A DNA stretch of 64,000 nt from Dromiciops gliroides (GCF_019393635.1 NC_057861.1:305061468-305125467), one strand, 5' to 3'; shown: positions 1 through 11,352, counted from the stretch's first letter. The notes: generated from the sequence alone by a model not told the origin. Numbers and translations are program-made.

Positions 1-124
1 GGCTACATTTGGGCTGAGGTAAGTGGAAAGAGAATTGGAATGGGCAGGAGAGTAGAGAGCTGGTAGGGAATACAATTCTATCAGAGGCTCAAGTCACATA
101 ATAATAGCAGCAACAGCAGCAGCA

Positions 125-375
125 TGAATATAACTCTATGTGCCAGGCACTGTGCTAAATGCTTTACAAACATTAATTCATTTGATTCCCAGGACTACCC
201 TGGGAGGTAGATGCTATTGTAAATCCCATTTTACAGATGAAATCACTTGAGATAAACAGAGGTTAAGTGACTTGCCCAAGGTCACAGGGCTTAAGTAAAT
301 ATCTGAGGCAGAAGTTGAATTCAGGTCTACCTGACTGCAAGCCCAGTAGTCCATCTACTCTGTCACTGTCCTGGA
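125..375 (-). repeat. MIR-family SINE (old CORE-SINE)
   Basis: The text runs from a 'tgccaggcactgtgctaa' segment through 'cccattttacagatga' and 'gttaagtgacttgccc' to a 'cctgactgcaagccc' end. This is the order expected of a MIR read on the minus strand. It is diverged and has no visible target duplication, as expected for an old copy. Confidence 0.8.
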
Positions 376-429
376 GAACTGGGCTTTGGAAAAGAGCGAT
401 TTTTTAAATAGACAGGTGTATTTATTTAT

Positions 430-594
430 TTGTTTGTTTATTTATGTATTTATTTATTTTGTGGGGCAATGAGGGTTAAGTGATTTGTCCAGGGTCACAC
501 AGCTAATGTCAAGTGTCTGAGGCCAGATTTGAACTCAGGTCCTCCTGAATCCAGGGCTGGTGCTTTATCCACTGTGCCACCTAGCTGCCCCCCC
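430..594 (-). repeat. WSINE1-type SINE
   Basis: Minus-strand copy of the dominant SINE of the window. In sense orientation the family has a tRNA-like head (GGGGCAGCTAGGTGG, A box near TGGCGCAGTGG, B box near GAGTTCAAATC), a CORE-like body (GTGTGACCCTGGGCAAGTC) and an A-rich tail. Here the tail is TTTA-rich. The flanks 'acaggtgtatttattta' and 'accagatgtatttattta' form an imperfect target-site duplication (TSD). Confidence 0.92.
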
Positions 595-599
595 ACCAG

Positions 600-1015
600 A
601 TGTATTTATTTAACCTTTGTGTCAGATGCTCTCAGACACAGCTCAGGTATGCTTTAGGGATTTATCATCCTTCTATCTTTCAGGACCTGCCTTAAGAGTC
701 TGAAAAGAATTATATCATCCATTATTCTGATAACTCTCTCAGCAATTATGAATTATAGATCTACTAAGGAACATTTTGTTTAAAGACTGTAAAAGGAAAA
801 TAGAATCTGTAACAAAACCTGGAAACTGACAGACACACTCTCCAACAAGTGATCGTCTTTAAGATCTCTATAAATTTCTAGCCATTCCTAGGTCTCCCAG
901 ATGTACTTTTCTCCCCCTACAGTTCCCCATTTTACCCAGCAGGTGTCACCAGTGGTTTCTGTAGTTCTTCCCATTCTGGTTCCTAATCCTGAGCTCTCTC
1001 TCATTCAGGTACTTT
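600..1015. other. No recognised feature
   Basis: No gene, RNA or familiar repeat was recognised. The last part leads into the pyrimidine microsatellite. Confidence 0.5.
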
Positions 1016-1020
1016 TTCTT

Positions 1021-1169
1021 TCCCTCCCTCCCTCCCTCCCTCCCTCCCTCCCTCCCTCCCTCCCTCCCTCCCTCCCTCCTCCTCCTCCTCCTCCTCCTCC
1101 TCCTCCTCCTCCTCCTCCTCCTCCTCCTCCTCCTCCTCCTCCTCCTCCTCCTCCTCCTCCTCCTCCTCC
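1021..1169. repeat. Compound pyrimidine microsatellite (TCCC)n-(CCT)n
   Basis: About 60 bases of uninterrupted TCCC units are followed by about 90 bases of uninterrupted CCT units. The strand is purely pyrimidine over some 150 bases, so it could form triplex or slipped structures. The proline- and glutamate-rich reading frames here are translations of the repeat, not genes. Confidence 0.97.
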
Positions 1170-1712
1170 TTCTTCTCTACCTCCCCCACCCCCCTCTCTT
1201 CCTTTCTTCTAGACATGGTTGATCATCCTGCAAAGTTTTCCCTGTCTTTGGACACCATCTTCACCACAAGACCTTTCCTGACCTGGAAGTAGACACACTG
1301 TCCCTTGTGCCTAATGATGCAACCAGAGTGGGGATATCCTCTCACTAAAGCTTTTCCCCTTTGCAAATGTCATCCCCCACCCCTGGGGGAGTCCCTTTGG
1401 ATAATTCTTTGTTCAGCTATGATAACTAGAAACATTCATTCCTTTTATACTAGCGTTGCTTCAAACAGGTCTGGATTCCCTTCTCTTTGGAGAATTTTAT
1501 TCCTTTTATTCTAGAACTTTATGAACACATAATTAAACAAATGTCCTTGTCACATGATTTATACCTCATTTTTCACCCCTAAAAATCATCACCCAAATTG
1601 ATCACTTCTATAATTCACTAGGATTTGCTCAGAATGACATGGTGCCTATTTCTAAGTCATGCCCACCCTTAAACAATTAGGGCCAACAACTATTTATTAA
1701 ATTCAATTCAAT
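1170..1712. other. No recognised feature
   Basis: AT-balanced, non-repetitive-looking DNA. A short stretch at 1215-1290 faintly resembles an L2-type LINE but is too short to call. No coding signal. Confidence 0.45.
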
Positions 1713-1852
1713 GGGGTAGCTAGGTGGCACAGTGGATAAAGCACTGACCCTGGATTCAGGAGGACCTGAGTTCAAATTTGACCTCAGACACTTGACACTT
1801 ACTAGCTGTGTGACCCTGGGCAAGTCACTTAACCCTTATTGCCCCCCCCAAA
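1713..1852 (+). repeat. WSINE1-type SINE
   Basis: Full-length plus-strand copy ending in a C-run and a short A tail. The flanks share ATTAAATTCAA (left 1698-1708, right just after the tail). Confidence 0.93.
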
Positions 1853-2016
1853 ATATTAAATTCAAGGTGATTCCCATATAGGAGTTCTAGCTTTATCTCA
1901 AAAAATGACAGCATATGCAATATAAGTACATAACTTCTCCCAGGTCTCTACTTTGAAGAGAATTACATTTATTTGGATACTTAAGTTCTGACATGTTTCT
2001 TTAAAACCATTCCACA

Positions 2017-2176
2017 GGAGGCAGCTAGATGGTGCAGTGGATAAGGCACCAGCCCTGGATTCAGGAGGACCTGAGTTCAAATCCAGCCTCAGACTCTTGA
2101 CACTTACTAGCTGTGTGACAGTGGGCAAGTCACTTAACCCCCATTGTCCCGCAAAAAACAAAACAAAACAAAACAA
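2017..2176 (+). repeat. WSINE1-type SINE
   Basis: Full-length plus-strand copy with an (AAAAC)n tail. ACCATTCCAC on the left and ACATTCCAC on the right look like the TSD. The reading frames that cross it are SINE-derived. Confidence 0.92.
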
Positions 2177-2179
2177 CAT

Positions 2180-2649
2180 TCCACGTTCTTCCTATGCAAA
2201 ATGAAAGAGTTAGAATAAATGGCCTCTAAGTTCCCTTCCAGGTCTAAATCTCTGATCTTACAGGCACAACTTATAAACAAGTGTCTGGGGAATTCACAAA
2301 TATGACATGTAAGGAAATGTAAAGAAAATTTCAGGTAACGTTTGTTACCCCCCAGCAGGCAACCAGTTTCAGCTATCACGTGGGATCATGCTCCAGTATA
2401 GAGTACGTGCTCCAACAAGAATTACTATAATGTGTAAAAAGCAAACGATCACCGCCCAATTTAACTGGTCAATCCAGTTATTAACCATATATCAACCTGG
2501 TACCATCAGCCAAAAAAAACAACACAAAGTCATGGAAGCATCAGAGAACAATCTATGACTATGCATACTCAAAATAATTGTGTGATTATTTAACAAGAGA
2601 TGATGAAAATGGAAGGATACAGTTACAAAGAAATAATTGCTCATATTCA
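2180..2649. other. No recognised feature
   Basis: No gene or familiar repeat seen, apart from a possible short MIR 3'-end remnant near 2195-2255. Confidence 0.4.
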
Positions 2650-3055
2650 TATAGAGGCTTATGATTTACAAAGCTCTTTCTTCATAGCAACTCAACCTGT
2701 TATTATTACTCCCCAAGCATTATTATTATTATTTTTTTTTTTGCAGGGCAATGGGGGTTAAGTGACTTGCCCAGGGGCACACAGCTAGTAAGTGTCAAGT
2801 GTCTGAGGCTGGATTTTAACTCAGGTCCTCCTGAATCCAGGGCCAGTGCTTTAACCCACTGCACCATCTAGCTGCCACCGCATTATTATGTTAATAATAC
2901 CAAGTATTATTACTTTCATTTTATAGATGATGAAACCAAGGTTCAGAGAAGTACTCTGACTTTTTTACTGTCCCACATTGAGTACTCTAAGTGCCATAAC
3001 TAAGATTAGAACCCGGGCTTCCTTAGCTACCAGTACAGGACTCTTTTCACTACCC
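2650..3055 (-). repeat. MIR-family SINE split by a WSINE1
   Basis: The left part ('tttacaaagctctttctt') and the right part ('cattttatagatgatgaaac', then 'agaacccgggcttcc') belong to one minus-strand MIR interrupted by the younger SINE at 2727-2879. Confidence 0.75.
2727..2879 (-). repeat. WSINE1-type SINE
   Basis: Minus-strand copy inside a MIR. GCATTATTATT on the left and GCATTATTATG on the right form the TSD. Confidence 0.93.
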
Positions 3056-3149
3056 CACATATGAATTAGTCTAAATCAGATTTTAGTAATCTGTGCAGTG
3101 CATGAGACTCAGTTTATTTTTATTCCTAAAATCCCTAAAGGCCTGATAA

Positions 3150-3375
3150 AAGGCCATGTGGTAGAATGGATAGAGTGTTGGCTTTGAAGTTAAGAAAATG
3201 AGTTCAAATTCTGCCTGTGACTGTAATAACCCTGGGATAGTGGGTAAGTCATTGGCCTTCAATGCCCCTAGATAACTGAGTCTAGAAGTTTTAGAAAAGT
3301 TGCTAACCTGCATTGGTGGAGGCAGTTCTCCATGCTGATGAAATCATAAACCTAAGCCAAAAGGACCTGATAATG
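3150..3375 (+). repeat. Ther/MIR-like old CORE-SINE
   Basis: 'ggtagaatggatagagtgtt', a 'gagttcaaat' B box and the 'ctgcattggtggagg' 3' region with 'atgaaatcat' match the old therian tRNA-derived CORE-SINE layout, plus strand. Confidence 0.7.
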
Positions 3376-3599
3376 AAACAAGGAAGGTAATGGAATTAGC
3401 AAAAATACTACATTACCAAATGAGAGCTGCTAACCCAGCAACTACCATATCTGAAAAAAGCTCAAGAATATTTCAAAGTATTTCAACTATTTGATTATTT
3501 TAAAACACCAATCAAGAGAGACACTGACCAGTAGCAATTGGTGGGGACAGTTCTTTTTTTCTTTACCTACTTCTCTGTTCTATCCTTTATCATTCAGAA

Positions 3600-4435
3600 T
3601 GTGATTCTTTAAAATGGGAATTCCAGAAAATGACAAATGTTGGAGGAGATGTGGAAAAATTAAAACACTAATCTACTGTTGGTGAAGTTGTATACTAATT
3701 CAAACATTCTGTATAACAAGTTGTAACTCTGCCCAAAGGGCTATAAAATGTACATACCCTTTGACCCAGAAATACTATTTCTAGGTCTATATATCAAAGA
3801 GATTTAAAAGAAAAAGGAAAAGGACTTTATAGGTACAAATTATATTATTGCATCTCTTTATGCAGTGACAAAGAAATGTAAATTCAGATGTCCATCAATT
3901 GAGGAATGACTGAACAAGTTGTCTATGATTTTAACATAATACTATTGTGCTATAAGAAATGATGAGCAAGATGCTCTCAGAAAAACCTGAAAAGACTTAC
4001 ATGAACTTATGCAAAGTGAGATAAGAATTATCAGGAGAATGTTGTAATAGAAATATTGTACAATGATCAACTGTAAATGACTAGGGTATTTTCCACAATA
4101 CAATGATCCAAGACAGTTCTGAAGGACTTATGATGAAAAATGCTCTCTATCTCCAGAAAAAGAACTGATTGAGTCTGAATGCCAGTTGAAGCATACTTTT
4201 TCTAACTTTATTTTTTTCTTGTTCTTCCCCTTTTTTCTGTTTTCTTTCAAAACTTGACTAACATGGAAATATGTTTTGCATGACTGAACATGTAAAACCT
4301 ATATCAAATTACTTGCCTTTTCAATGGGGGAGGGACTGAGGGAAAGAATTTGGAACTTAAAATTTTAAAATCAATGTTAAAAATTATTTTTTCATGTTTA
4401 CATATAATTGGGAAAAATAAGACATTAATTTTTTT
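3600..4435 (+). repeat. L1 LINE 3' end (5'-truncated, diverged)
   Basis: Contains the marsupial-type L1 3' UTR landmarks in order: 'cccaaagggctataaaatgt', 'ccatcaattgaggaatgac', 'ctattgtgctataagaaatg', 'caatgatccaagac' and 'actgattgagtctgaatgcc'. It ends in an A-rich tract. No intact reading frame. Confidence 0.85.
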
Positions 4436-5184
4436 TTAAAGAATGGAAATTCCAAAAGCACAACAAATTAATGCCAAGTAACAATAAAAACTCACAAAAA
4501 TACAAGAGTAAGAGAAAATTCAACCGTCCACTATTTTTTAAATTACACTTTCAAAATCATTTTTATTGATGACTTTTGCTTTTACATCACTTTTATTTCC
4601 AAATATAGTTCACACCTGGCCCCTTTTCAGTGAATCATCTCTTGGAAAAAAGATGAGAGAAACAGAAAAAAAGCAATTCAGCAAAATCAGACTGTGTCTG
4701 ATAACATATGCAATCTTCCACACACAAAGTCCTTCAAGTTTTACAAGCATCCTTTAATAGCACTTTATTGCACTATCCAGAAGGCCAAAGTTTTCTTGGG
4801 ATTTTCCACAGGTATCTTTCTGAACAGATTACACCTGGGGTCCCAACCAGTCAATTGGGACCTTCTAGTTACTTGAGAAGGCTGACTTGATATCTCTCCA
4901 AGGGAGTTGCTGCTACCACATCCCTTCTCTAAGACATGCTCTTCCTTCCAGTTTTCTAGGTTCGCCAACAAGAAGAGAGAGTAATAGACATTGACAACTT
5001 CGTGCCTCCCAGACTGTTATCAGTCCCATCACCATCTTTGCTGATCTCAAAGTTTCAAGGATGCATGAGAAATAGATCTTCCCTGGCATCCCTTGGGCAG
5101 GATGACCTCGGAGGTCTCTTCTGGTACTAAGACTATAGTGCTGTGATACTTGTCTCTAAATTCTTAAGTGGGTTTTGTTTTTTG
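4436..5184. other. Unassigned, possibly decayed repeat
   Basis: The stretch from 'catttttattgatgactttt' through 'tttccaaatatag' resembles a dispersed mammalian repeat I cannot name. The short overlapping open frames here have no recognisable domain. Confidence 0.35.
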
Positions 5185-5330
5185 GGTTTTTTTTGGGGCA
5201 ATGAGGGTTAAGTGACTTGCCCAAGGTCACACAGCACATAGTAAGTGTCAAGTGTCCAAGGCTGGATTTGAACTCAGGTCCTCTTGAATCTAAGGCCAGT
5301 GCTTTATCCACTGCACCACCTAGCCGCCCC
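5185..5330 (-). repeat. WSINE1-type SINE
   Basis: Full-length minus-strand copy bordered by GGGTTTTTTTT on both sides, which can be either TSD or tail. Confidence 0.9.
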
Positions 5331-5334
5331 CGGG

Positions 5335-5640
5335 TTTTTTTTTAATACAATACAGTAATATTTCATTGTATTTGTATGCCACATTCTGATCTTTCATCTC
5401 TTTGTTTCTAGCTGGGGTTTTTTGGGGGTTTGATTTTTCCTACCACAAAGAATGATATTTTGTATTTTGGTTTGTATGCAGGCTTGGCATTTCCCTAAAT
5501 GCCCAGGAATTGCCCTACAGTCTGGCATCTATCACTTTGCTCTGCTGAAATATTTCTTTTCTAAGATCTCCATTTACCTTGTAACTCCTCTGTGATAATG
5601 TAATATAGGTTACATTGTAATTTTCTAAGCTATTCTCTCA
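5335..5640. repeat. Decayed LINE fragments
   Basis: 5340-5470 resembles an old L1 3' UTR on the minus strand. 5515-5600 ('tctggcatctatcactttgc' followed by a 'gctctgctgaaat' block) resembles the L2 reverse-transcriptase segment. The same two blocks occur in the same order at 8110-8420, so the pair may be one ancient composite. Confidence 0.5.
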
Positions 5641-6279
5641 ATTTATCTTATTTCCTTTTAATAGTGATACCTAGAGTCTTCATGTTTTTCATATTAAGCC
5701 AGAAAACCAAGGTTTATTAATCTGTTATAATATAGGCTCCTTAAAAGGAGAGATTTGGTGATGTTTTCCATGATCATATATGTATAGTCCATATCGGAAT
5801 ATTTATCGCCTTGGGGAGGGTCAAGGGGAGGTGGCAAGGGAGGGATAGAGATTGGAATAGAAAAATATAAATAAAAGTGTTTAATCTGGAAAGGTAGGGG
5901 AGGAGTATTCTGGGAAGGGTACAGAAGGTATATATATATATACACACACACTCATATATATGTTGTGCATTTATGAGTTATTTAGGTAATATTTACATAG
6001 TAATTTTATTTAAACAAATTTGTCATATAAATTATTTATATAAATTGATATGTATTTGTTATTTATAAAACAGTTATTTAAGGAATTAAAATGCTAATTT
6101 ATATGCATTAGCATATATCTAGATAGATCTAAATGTAATAATGTAGAAAATTTACATTATATATGTCATTTGTATCTTTGTGTATATTATATCTATGTTT
6201 GATATATGTATAAAATATAATTATATATTACAAATAAAATTTTTTTAAAGGAGGGATTGTTTAATGTTTTTATATGTGT
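5641..6279. other. AT-rich single-copy DNA with TA/CA run
   Basis: A short (TA)n(CA)n run lies at 5931-5950, followed by about 280 bases that are very rich in A and T (5960-6240). No gene signal was seen. Confidence 0.5.
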
Positions 6280-6700
6280 TTCCCTGGTACCTAGCACAGT
6301 ACCTGGTGCATTATAAGTGCTTAATACATCCATCTACACTGGCCTACATGCGGTTCTTGAAGACATCTGCCATATTTGTGTCTTTGCATTAGTTGTTCCC
6401 CATGACTAGAATGCCCTCTTCCTTTATCTTCTTGTTTCCCTGACTTCCTTCAAAACCAAGTTCAAATTCCACCTTCTGCAGTAGGCAATTCCTAGTCCCC
6501 CAGTTTCTAGTACCTTTCCTTCTGAGATTACCTTCCATCTATCCTATGTATTTCTTGTATGTACTTAATAATTTACATGTTTCTTCCACATTAGGATATG
6601 AGATCCTTGAGGGCAGGGATCACTCTTGTCTCTCTTTGTAAGTGCTTAACATAGTGCCTGGCACATAGTAAGAGCTTAATAAATGGTTACCTACTAATAA
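6280..6700 (+). repeat. L2-type LINE 3' end
   Basis: Shows the usual 3' landmarks: 'ttccctgacttccttcaaaa', 'agatccttgagggcaggga' and 'tagtgcctggcacatagtaa', ending 'gagcttaataaatgg'. Plus strand. Confidence 0.85.
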
Positions 6701-7018
6701 GTGCTTGTTGATTGATTGATTGATATCATCCAATGAAAAAATTCAATTTTTTTGCCCATAGACTCAAAGGATTGTTGAATTTTCCAGCTGGGAGTCAGCT
6801 TGGAGATCATTAGGGTTCTCCCCTTCACTACTGAATTTCTAGAAATAGTCATCTATCTTCATTTTTTCTACTTCCTCACCAACTCGCTCTTTAAAAAAAA
6901 AAAGTCGTATTGACATTTTTTAAGCATTGCTACCATTCCACAGTACCACCATCCTGATGGAATCCTCCCTTATAAAAAACCAAATACAGTTAAGCAATAC
7001 AAAGTAAGCACATCTATT

Positions 7019-7188
7019 GGGGGTTTTGGGGTTTTTTTTGTTTTTTGTTTTTGCAGGGCAATGAGGGTTAAGTGACTTGCCCAGGGTTACACAGCTAGTT
7101 AAGTGTCAAGTGTCTGAGGCCGCATTTGAACTCAGGAAGTCCTAAATCCAGGGCCGGTGCTTTATCCACTGCACCACCTAGCTGCCCC
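7019..7188 (-). repeat. WSINE1-type SINE
   Basis: Full-length minus-strand copy with a (GTTTTTT) tail. CACATCTATT on the left and CACATTTATT on the right form the TSD. Confidence 0.93.
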
Positions 7189-7189
7189 C

Positions 7190-7495
7190 ACATTTATTTG
7201 TTCATGCCTCATTCAACACCTGGAATCCACTACCTCTATTAGAAGATACAGGAAGTATGGTTCCTCATTAAGGAATATACTCCTTCCCCCACAACATGGA
7301 AATTCTCTCTTCCTTCAGAATGCAGTTGCTAATGGCTTTGCTCCCTCTCTATTTAAGAATTTTGTGTTTATTATCCTTATACTTATTCTGTAGGTAGGAA
7401 TATATATGACTTCTCTCATTAGAATTTAAGCTCTTTGAGAGTAGGGATTGTTTTATTCTTTGTATATCAATCCCCAGCAACTAGCAGAGTTTCAG
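7190..7495 (+). repeat. L2/CR1-type LINE 3' end
   Basis: A 'gaatttaagctctttgagag' motif followed by 'gtagggattgttttattctt' is the conserved 3' signature of L2-clade LINEs. Confidence 0.7.
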
Positions 7496-7740
7496 TTATT
7501 TTTCAGCTGTGTCTGACTCTTTGTGACCCCATTTGGGGTTTTCTTAGCAAAGATACTGGGGTGGTTTGCCGTTTTCTTCTCAAGCTCATTTTACAGATGA
7601 AGAACTGAGGCCAACAGGGTTAAGTGACTTACCCAGGGTCACATAGCCACTAAGGGTCTGAAGTCAGATTTGAACTCAGAAAGATAAGTCTTCCTGACTC
7701 AAAGCCTGACACTATCCACTGCACCATCTAGCTGTCCCAA
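7490..7740 (-). repeat. MAR1-type CORE-SINE
   Basis: Minus-strand copy of the longer SINE family. It has the same tRNA-like head and core as WSINE1, plus a ~100-base tail containing 'tctttgtgaccccatttggg' and 'tggggtggtttgccgttttc'. Confidence 0.85.
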
Positions 7741-7924
7741 CTGGCACAGTACCTCACACATTTTAGGCAACTAAATGTCTGTTGATGAATGGGTTTGTTG
7801 GAGTCACAACTGGTCATTGCACAGAGTTGAGTTCCGATATCTTTAGAGTTGCTTTCTCTTACATTACAGTGGTCATTGTGTATGTTACTTTTCTGGTTCT
7901 GTTTATTTTGCTTCATATCACTTC

Positions 7925-8095
7925 ATTCAAGTTTTTGGGTGGTAGAAAGAGCACTGAATATAAAGTCAGCAGTTCTTACCTCTGAGGCTTGGGCACGTTA
8001 CTTAACTTTCTTGAGTTTCAGTTTCCTCATCTGTAAAATGGGGTCAGATAGGTGGCCTTTGAAGTCATCTAGATTTATGGTCATGTGAACCTAGT
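7925..8095 (+). repeat. MIR-family SINE
   Basis: 'ggtggtagaaagagcactga', then 'cagtttcctcatctgtaaaa' and 'tggggtcag' are the MIR core and 3' end, plus strand. Confidence 0.8.
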
Positions 8096-8109
8096 CTCTG
8101 AAGTCCTCA

Positions 8110-8208
8110 TATTGTTTCTTATAGTGCAGTAATATTTCATTATATGCCACATTACAATCGTTACCTCTTTGTTGCTATTTTTTACTACCACAAAGAGTGA
8201 TTATATAT

Positions 8209-8248
<40 letters not shown>

Positions 8249-8420
8249 CATATGTAGGAGGGAAATTTCTCTCAACATTCAAATTCTTTGGGGTAAATGT
8301 CCAGGAGAGTGTCACACTCTGTGATGTCCTGTAGTCTGGTTTCTATCACTCTACTCTACTGAAACTTCTTTTTTCAAAGATTTCCACTGACCTCATAACT
8401 GCCAAATCACATATTTGAAT
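8110..8420. repeat. Decayed LINE fragments
   Basis: Shares two ordered blocks with 5340-5600: a 'cagtaatatttcatta' block, then 'gtctggtttctatcactcta' with 'ctactgaaact'. The second block matches the L2 reverse-transcriptase stretch on the plus strand. A GT microsatellite interrupts it. Confidence 0.5.
8208..8242. repeat. (GT)n microsatellite
   Basis: Uninterrupted alternating GT, about 17 units. Confidence 0.97.
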
Positions 8421-8544
8421 CACAGAACTGGATGTCAGCTTAAAAAAAATCTAAAACCCAACAGCTTCATTTTATATACAATAGGAATTACTCAGTCTTC
8501 ATCTTCCCCAACCTTTCTGAACAATCTGACACTCTGCCCCCCCA

Positions 8545-9245
8545 CCCCTTTTTAATTTAAATTAAGTTTTACTTTTCAGTGAACAAGCATTTATTTTTTT
8601 CTCCCTCCCACATCTCTCCAAATAAAAAAAAAAAAGAAAAACATACTAACAAATATGCATTGTTAAATAAAATGAATTCCCACATTTGCCATGTCCTAAA
8701 AGGTCTTCCCCTTCTGTGTATTTAGGCCATCACCTTTAGCAGATAGTAGGTAGCATTCTTTTTTTTTTTTTTTTTTTTTTTTTGCAGGGCTATGGGGGAT
8801 TAAGTGACTTTCCCATTGTCACACAGCCAGTAAGTGTCAAGTGTCTGAGGCCGGATTTGAACTCAGGTACTCCTGAATCCAGGGCCGGTGCTTTATCCAC
8901 TGTGCTACCTAGCTGCCCCCAGTAGGTAGCATTCTTAATCATCAGTTCCCTGGAATCGTGGTTGGTCACTGTGTGGATCAGAATTCCTAAGTCTTTACAA
9001 TGTTGTTGTTATTGTATAAATATTCTCTTGGTTCTGCTCCCTTCACTCTGTATCAGTTCTTACATGTTCCCAGGTTTCTCTGAAGCTGTTGATGTCATCA
9101 TTTCTTTTGTCACAATAGTGTTCTATCACACTCATACACCATATTTTGTTTAGTAACTCTTCCAGTGATGGATACCCCTTTGGTTTACAATTTTTGGCCA
9201 CCTTGAAAAGAACTACTATGAATAGTTTAGTACACATAGGGCCTT
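8545..9245 (-). repeat. L1 LINE 3' end split by a WSINE1
   Basis: Minus-strand L1 3' UTR. 'ctccctcccacatctctcc', 'attctcttggttctgctccc', 'catcatttcttttgtcacaa' and 'ttttgtttagtaactcttcc' are in the expected reverse order. Confidence 0.85.
8761..8920 (-). repeat. WSINE1-type SINE with perfect TSD
   Basis: Full-length minus-strand copy with a 23-base poly-T. It is flanked by a perfect 16-base TSD, AGTAGGTAGCATTCTT (8745-8760 and 8921-8936). It sits inside an L1 and is therefore younger than that L1. Confidence 0.97.
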
Positions 9246-9429
9246 CCCCCCCCCCCCTTCTTCATGTTCTCTCTTCCCTTGGTTTCCAAGACAGTGGTTT
9301 CTCCTGGGGTTTTTTCCTACCTAGCTGCTTGCTTCTTTTCGGACTCCTGCACTAGTTCATCTTCCTCCTCCCACTAATAAAGTGCATATCCACCAAGTAT
9401 CTGTCCTGAACTCTCTATAGTTCATAGAA
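9246..9429. other. No recognised feature
   Basis: Contains a run of Cs at 9247-9258 and nothing else identified. Confidence 0.4.
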
Positions 9430-9960
9430 TCATAGGTTTAGAGCTAGAAGGGATCTTTTTTTCTCTTCTTTCTTTCCTACTATCTCTATTGATGATTTCC
9501 ACCATTATCACCTCTATGCATGTGGCATTCAAATGTCACCAGGCACATGTCTCCTGGAGCTCCAGTCCTTTCACCTTCTAAACACTTACTGAATATTTCC
9601 ACCTGGATGATGAAGGAAAATATGCTGCTACTAACTATTGGCTGACCTTCTCCTGTGCTCATCTTTGTTGATTTGAAAAGGCTTTCCTCTGGGCCAGCAA
9701 AAAAAATTGAATCTACATTTCCACCCATTGAAATTATTTTTTTTTTCTTTCAAGGAAAGATAAGGTACCACCTCCTCCATGAAACCTTCCTTGATTCCTC
9801 CCAGCTTGGCTCTCCTCTTAAAAAACTTTGCATTTCTTCTTTTCTCTTATCACATTTCAATTTGTATCATACTTACTTGTGTATATACCATGTCCTCCCT
9901 GATTGAGTGTAAACTCCTGGAAGGGGAAGATTATCCTTTTCATTTTTGTAACTGCAGGGG
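9430..9960 (+). repeat. L2 LINE, RT end and 3' UTR
   Basis: 'tgtctcctggagctccagtc' and 'atttccacctggatgatgaa' correspond to the end of the L2 reverse-transcriptase frame. 'ccacctcctccatgaaacct' and 'tgtaaactcctggaagggg' are the 3' UTR. Plus strand. The short open frames here are remnants. Confidence 0.8.
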
Positions 9961-10027
9961 GTAAAAAGCTTAGGATCAGACAGATAATTAGTGTGGAACT
10001 GAATTAAATTAAAAGAAGATCTAGTCC

Positions 10028-10184
10028 GGGGCAGCTAGGTGGCGCAGTGGATAGAGCACCGGCCCTGGAGTCGGGAGTACCTGAGTTCAGATCCGGCCTC
10101 AGACACTTAACACACACTTACTAGCTGTGTGACCCTGGGCAAGTCACTTAACCCCAATTGCCTCACTAAAAAAAAAAAAAAAAA
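10028..10184 (+). repeat. WSINE1-type SINE
   Basis: Belongs to the subclass with TAACACTTAC and CCAATTGCCTCA, with a ~19-base poly-A tail. The TSD AGATCTAGTCC ends at 10027 on the left and lies at 10185-10195 on the right. The target is a MIR-like sequence that resumes at 10196. Confidence 0.95.
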
Positions 10185-10572
10185 AGATCTAGTCCAACCC
10201 CACCACTTGACAGATGTTAAAACTAAGGACCAGAGAAGTTCAATGATTTGGCCAATGGCAGAGCTCATGTCTCATGATTTCCATTTTTATGCTTTTGCCA
10301 TTTCACAGATTTTCCTTGGGAATTACTTCAAGGAATTCATGATATTAAGAGGAAAGTGCCAGTTTCCTACCCTGCCTGAATTTGTAACTCCCTGGTACTG
10401 CTTTATTATCTATCATAAAAATACATTTGTTTTATGAATCATAAAATCTTACAGCTAGAAGCAACTTTTTGGTCCTTCTTGGTGAACTAAACAAACTCCA
10501 AGTATTTATTTTGTATTTCTCTAATTTTCTCACCATGCCTTATTGCTTAGTATGTAGTTATTTATTTTTAAT

Positions 10573-10721
10573 TTTTTTTTTTTTTAGTGAGGCAATTGGG
10601 GTTAAGTGACTTGCCCAGGGTCACACAGCTAGTAAGTGTTAAGTGTCTGAGGCCGGATTTGAACTCAGGTATTCCTGACACCAGGGCCGGTGCTCTATCC
10701 ACTGTGCCACCTAGCTGCCCC
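10573..10721 (-). repeat. WSINE1-type SINE with perfect TSD
   Basis: Minus strand. The 18-base duplication TAGTTATTTATTTTTAAT occurs at 10555-10572 and again directly after the SINE. Confidence 0.96.
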
Positions 10722-11201
10722 ATAGTTATTTATTTTTAATCTCCATCTGATCACATGAAAAAAATGCATGGAAAGCAGATTGTAGACCTCTAAGTGCTAT
10801 ATAAATGTTATCTATCACTTTTACTATTCCACCAGGGTAAGGATTATATCTTATTTAAATTCTCTTCCTCTTCCCCCACTGCCTATCACAGTACTCTGTA
10901 CACAGCAGGGACCAAATCAATTGAGATCATACCATAGAAAGGTATTGGGGTCCTGAGATCCTGGCATGTAAGAATTCACTGGGGATTTTTTAGCCTGGAA
11001 GAAAGATGACTGGTGGTAAAGATCCAAGATGGAACATGAGAACTACATGCCAATACTTTAAAAAGCACAAACAAACTCATGTGGGGATTAGACTTGTTTG
11101 ACTTACCTTTGAATGAAAAATCAAAATTAGTGGCAGACAATGGGAGAGAATTAGATTTAGTATGGATGTAAGAAAAAACTTCCTGATGAAAAAAGAAGGG
11201 G

Positions 11202-11352
11202 TGGGGCAGCTAGGTGGTACAGTGGATAAAGCACCGGCCCTGGATTCAGGAGGATCTGAGTTCAAATCTGGTCTCAGACACTTGACACTTACTAGCTGTG
11301 TGACCCTGGGCAAGTCACTTAACCCTCATTGCCCCACCAAAAAAAATGAAAC
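11202..11352 (+). repeat. WSINE1-type SINE
   Basis: Plus strand, TTGACACTTAC / CCCTCATTGCCCC subclass, with an (AAAAC)n tail. Confidence 0.93.

Noticed and set aside
1001-1216. Long proline-rich and glutamate-rich open frames
   Set aside because: They are translations of the (TCCC)n/(CCT)n array on both strands, with no other coding evidence.
10028-10110. tRNA genes at the SINE heads
   Set aside because: The A and B boxes are present, but the heads cannot fold with a proper acceptor stem and anticodon arm and are followed by the SINE body.
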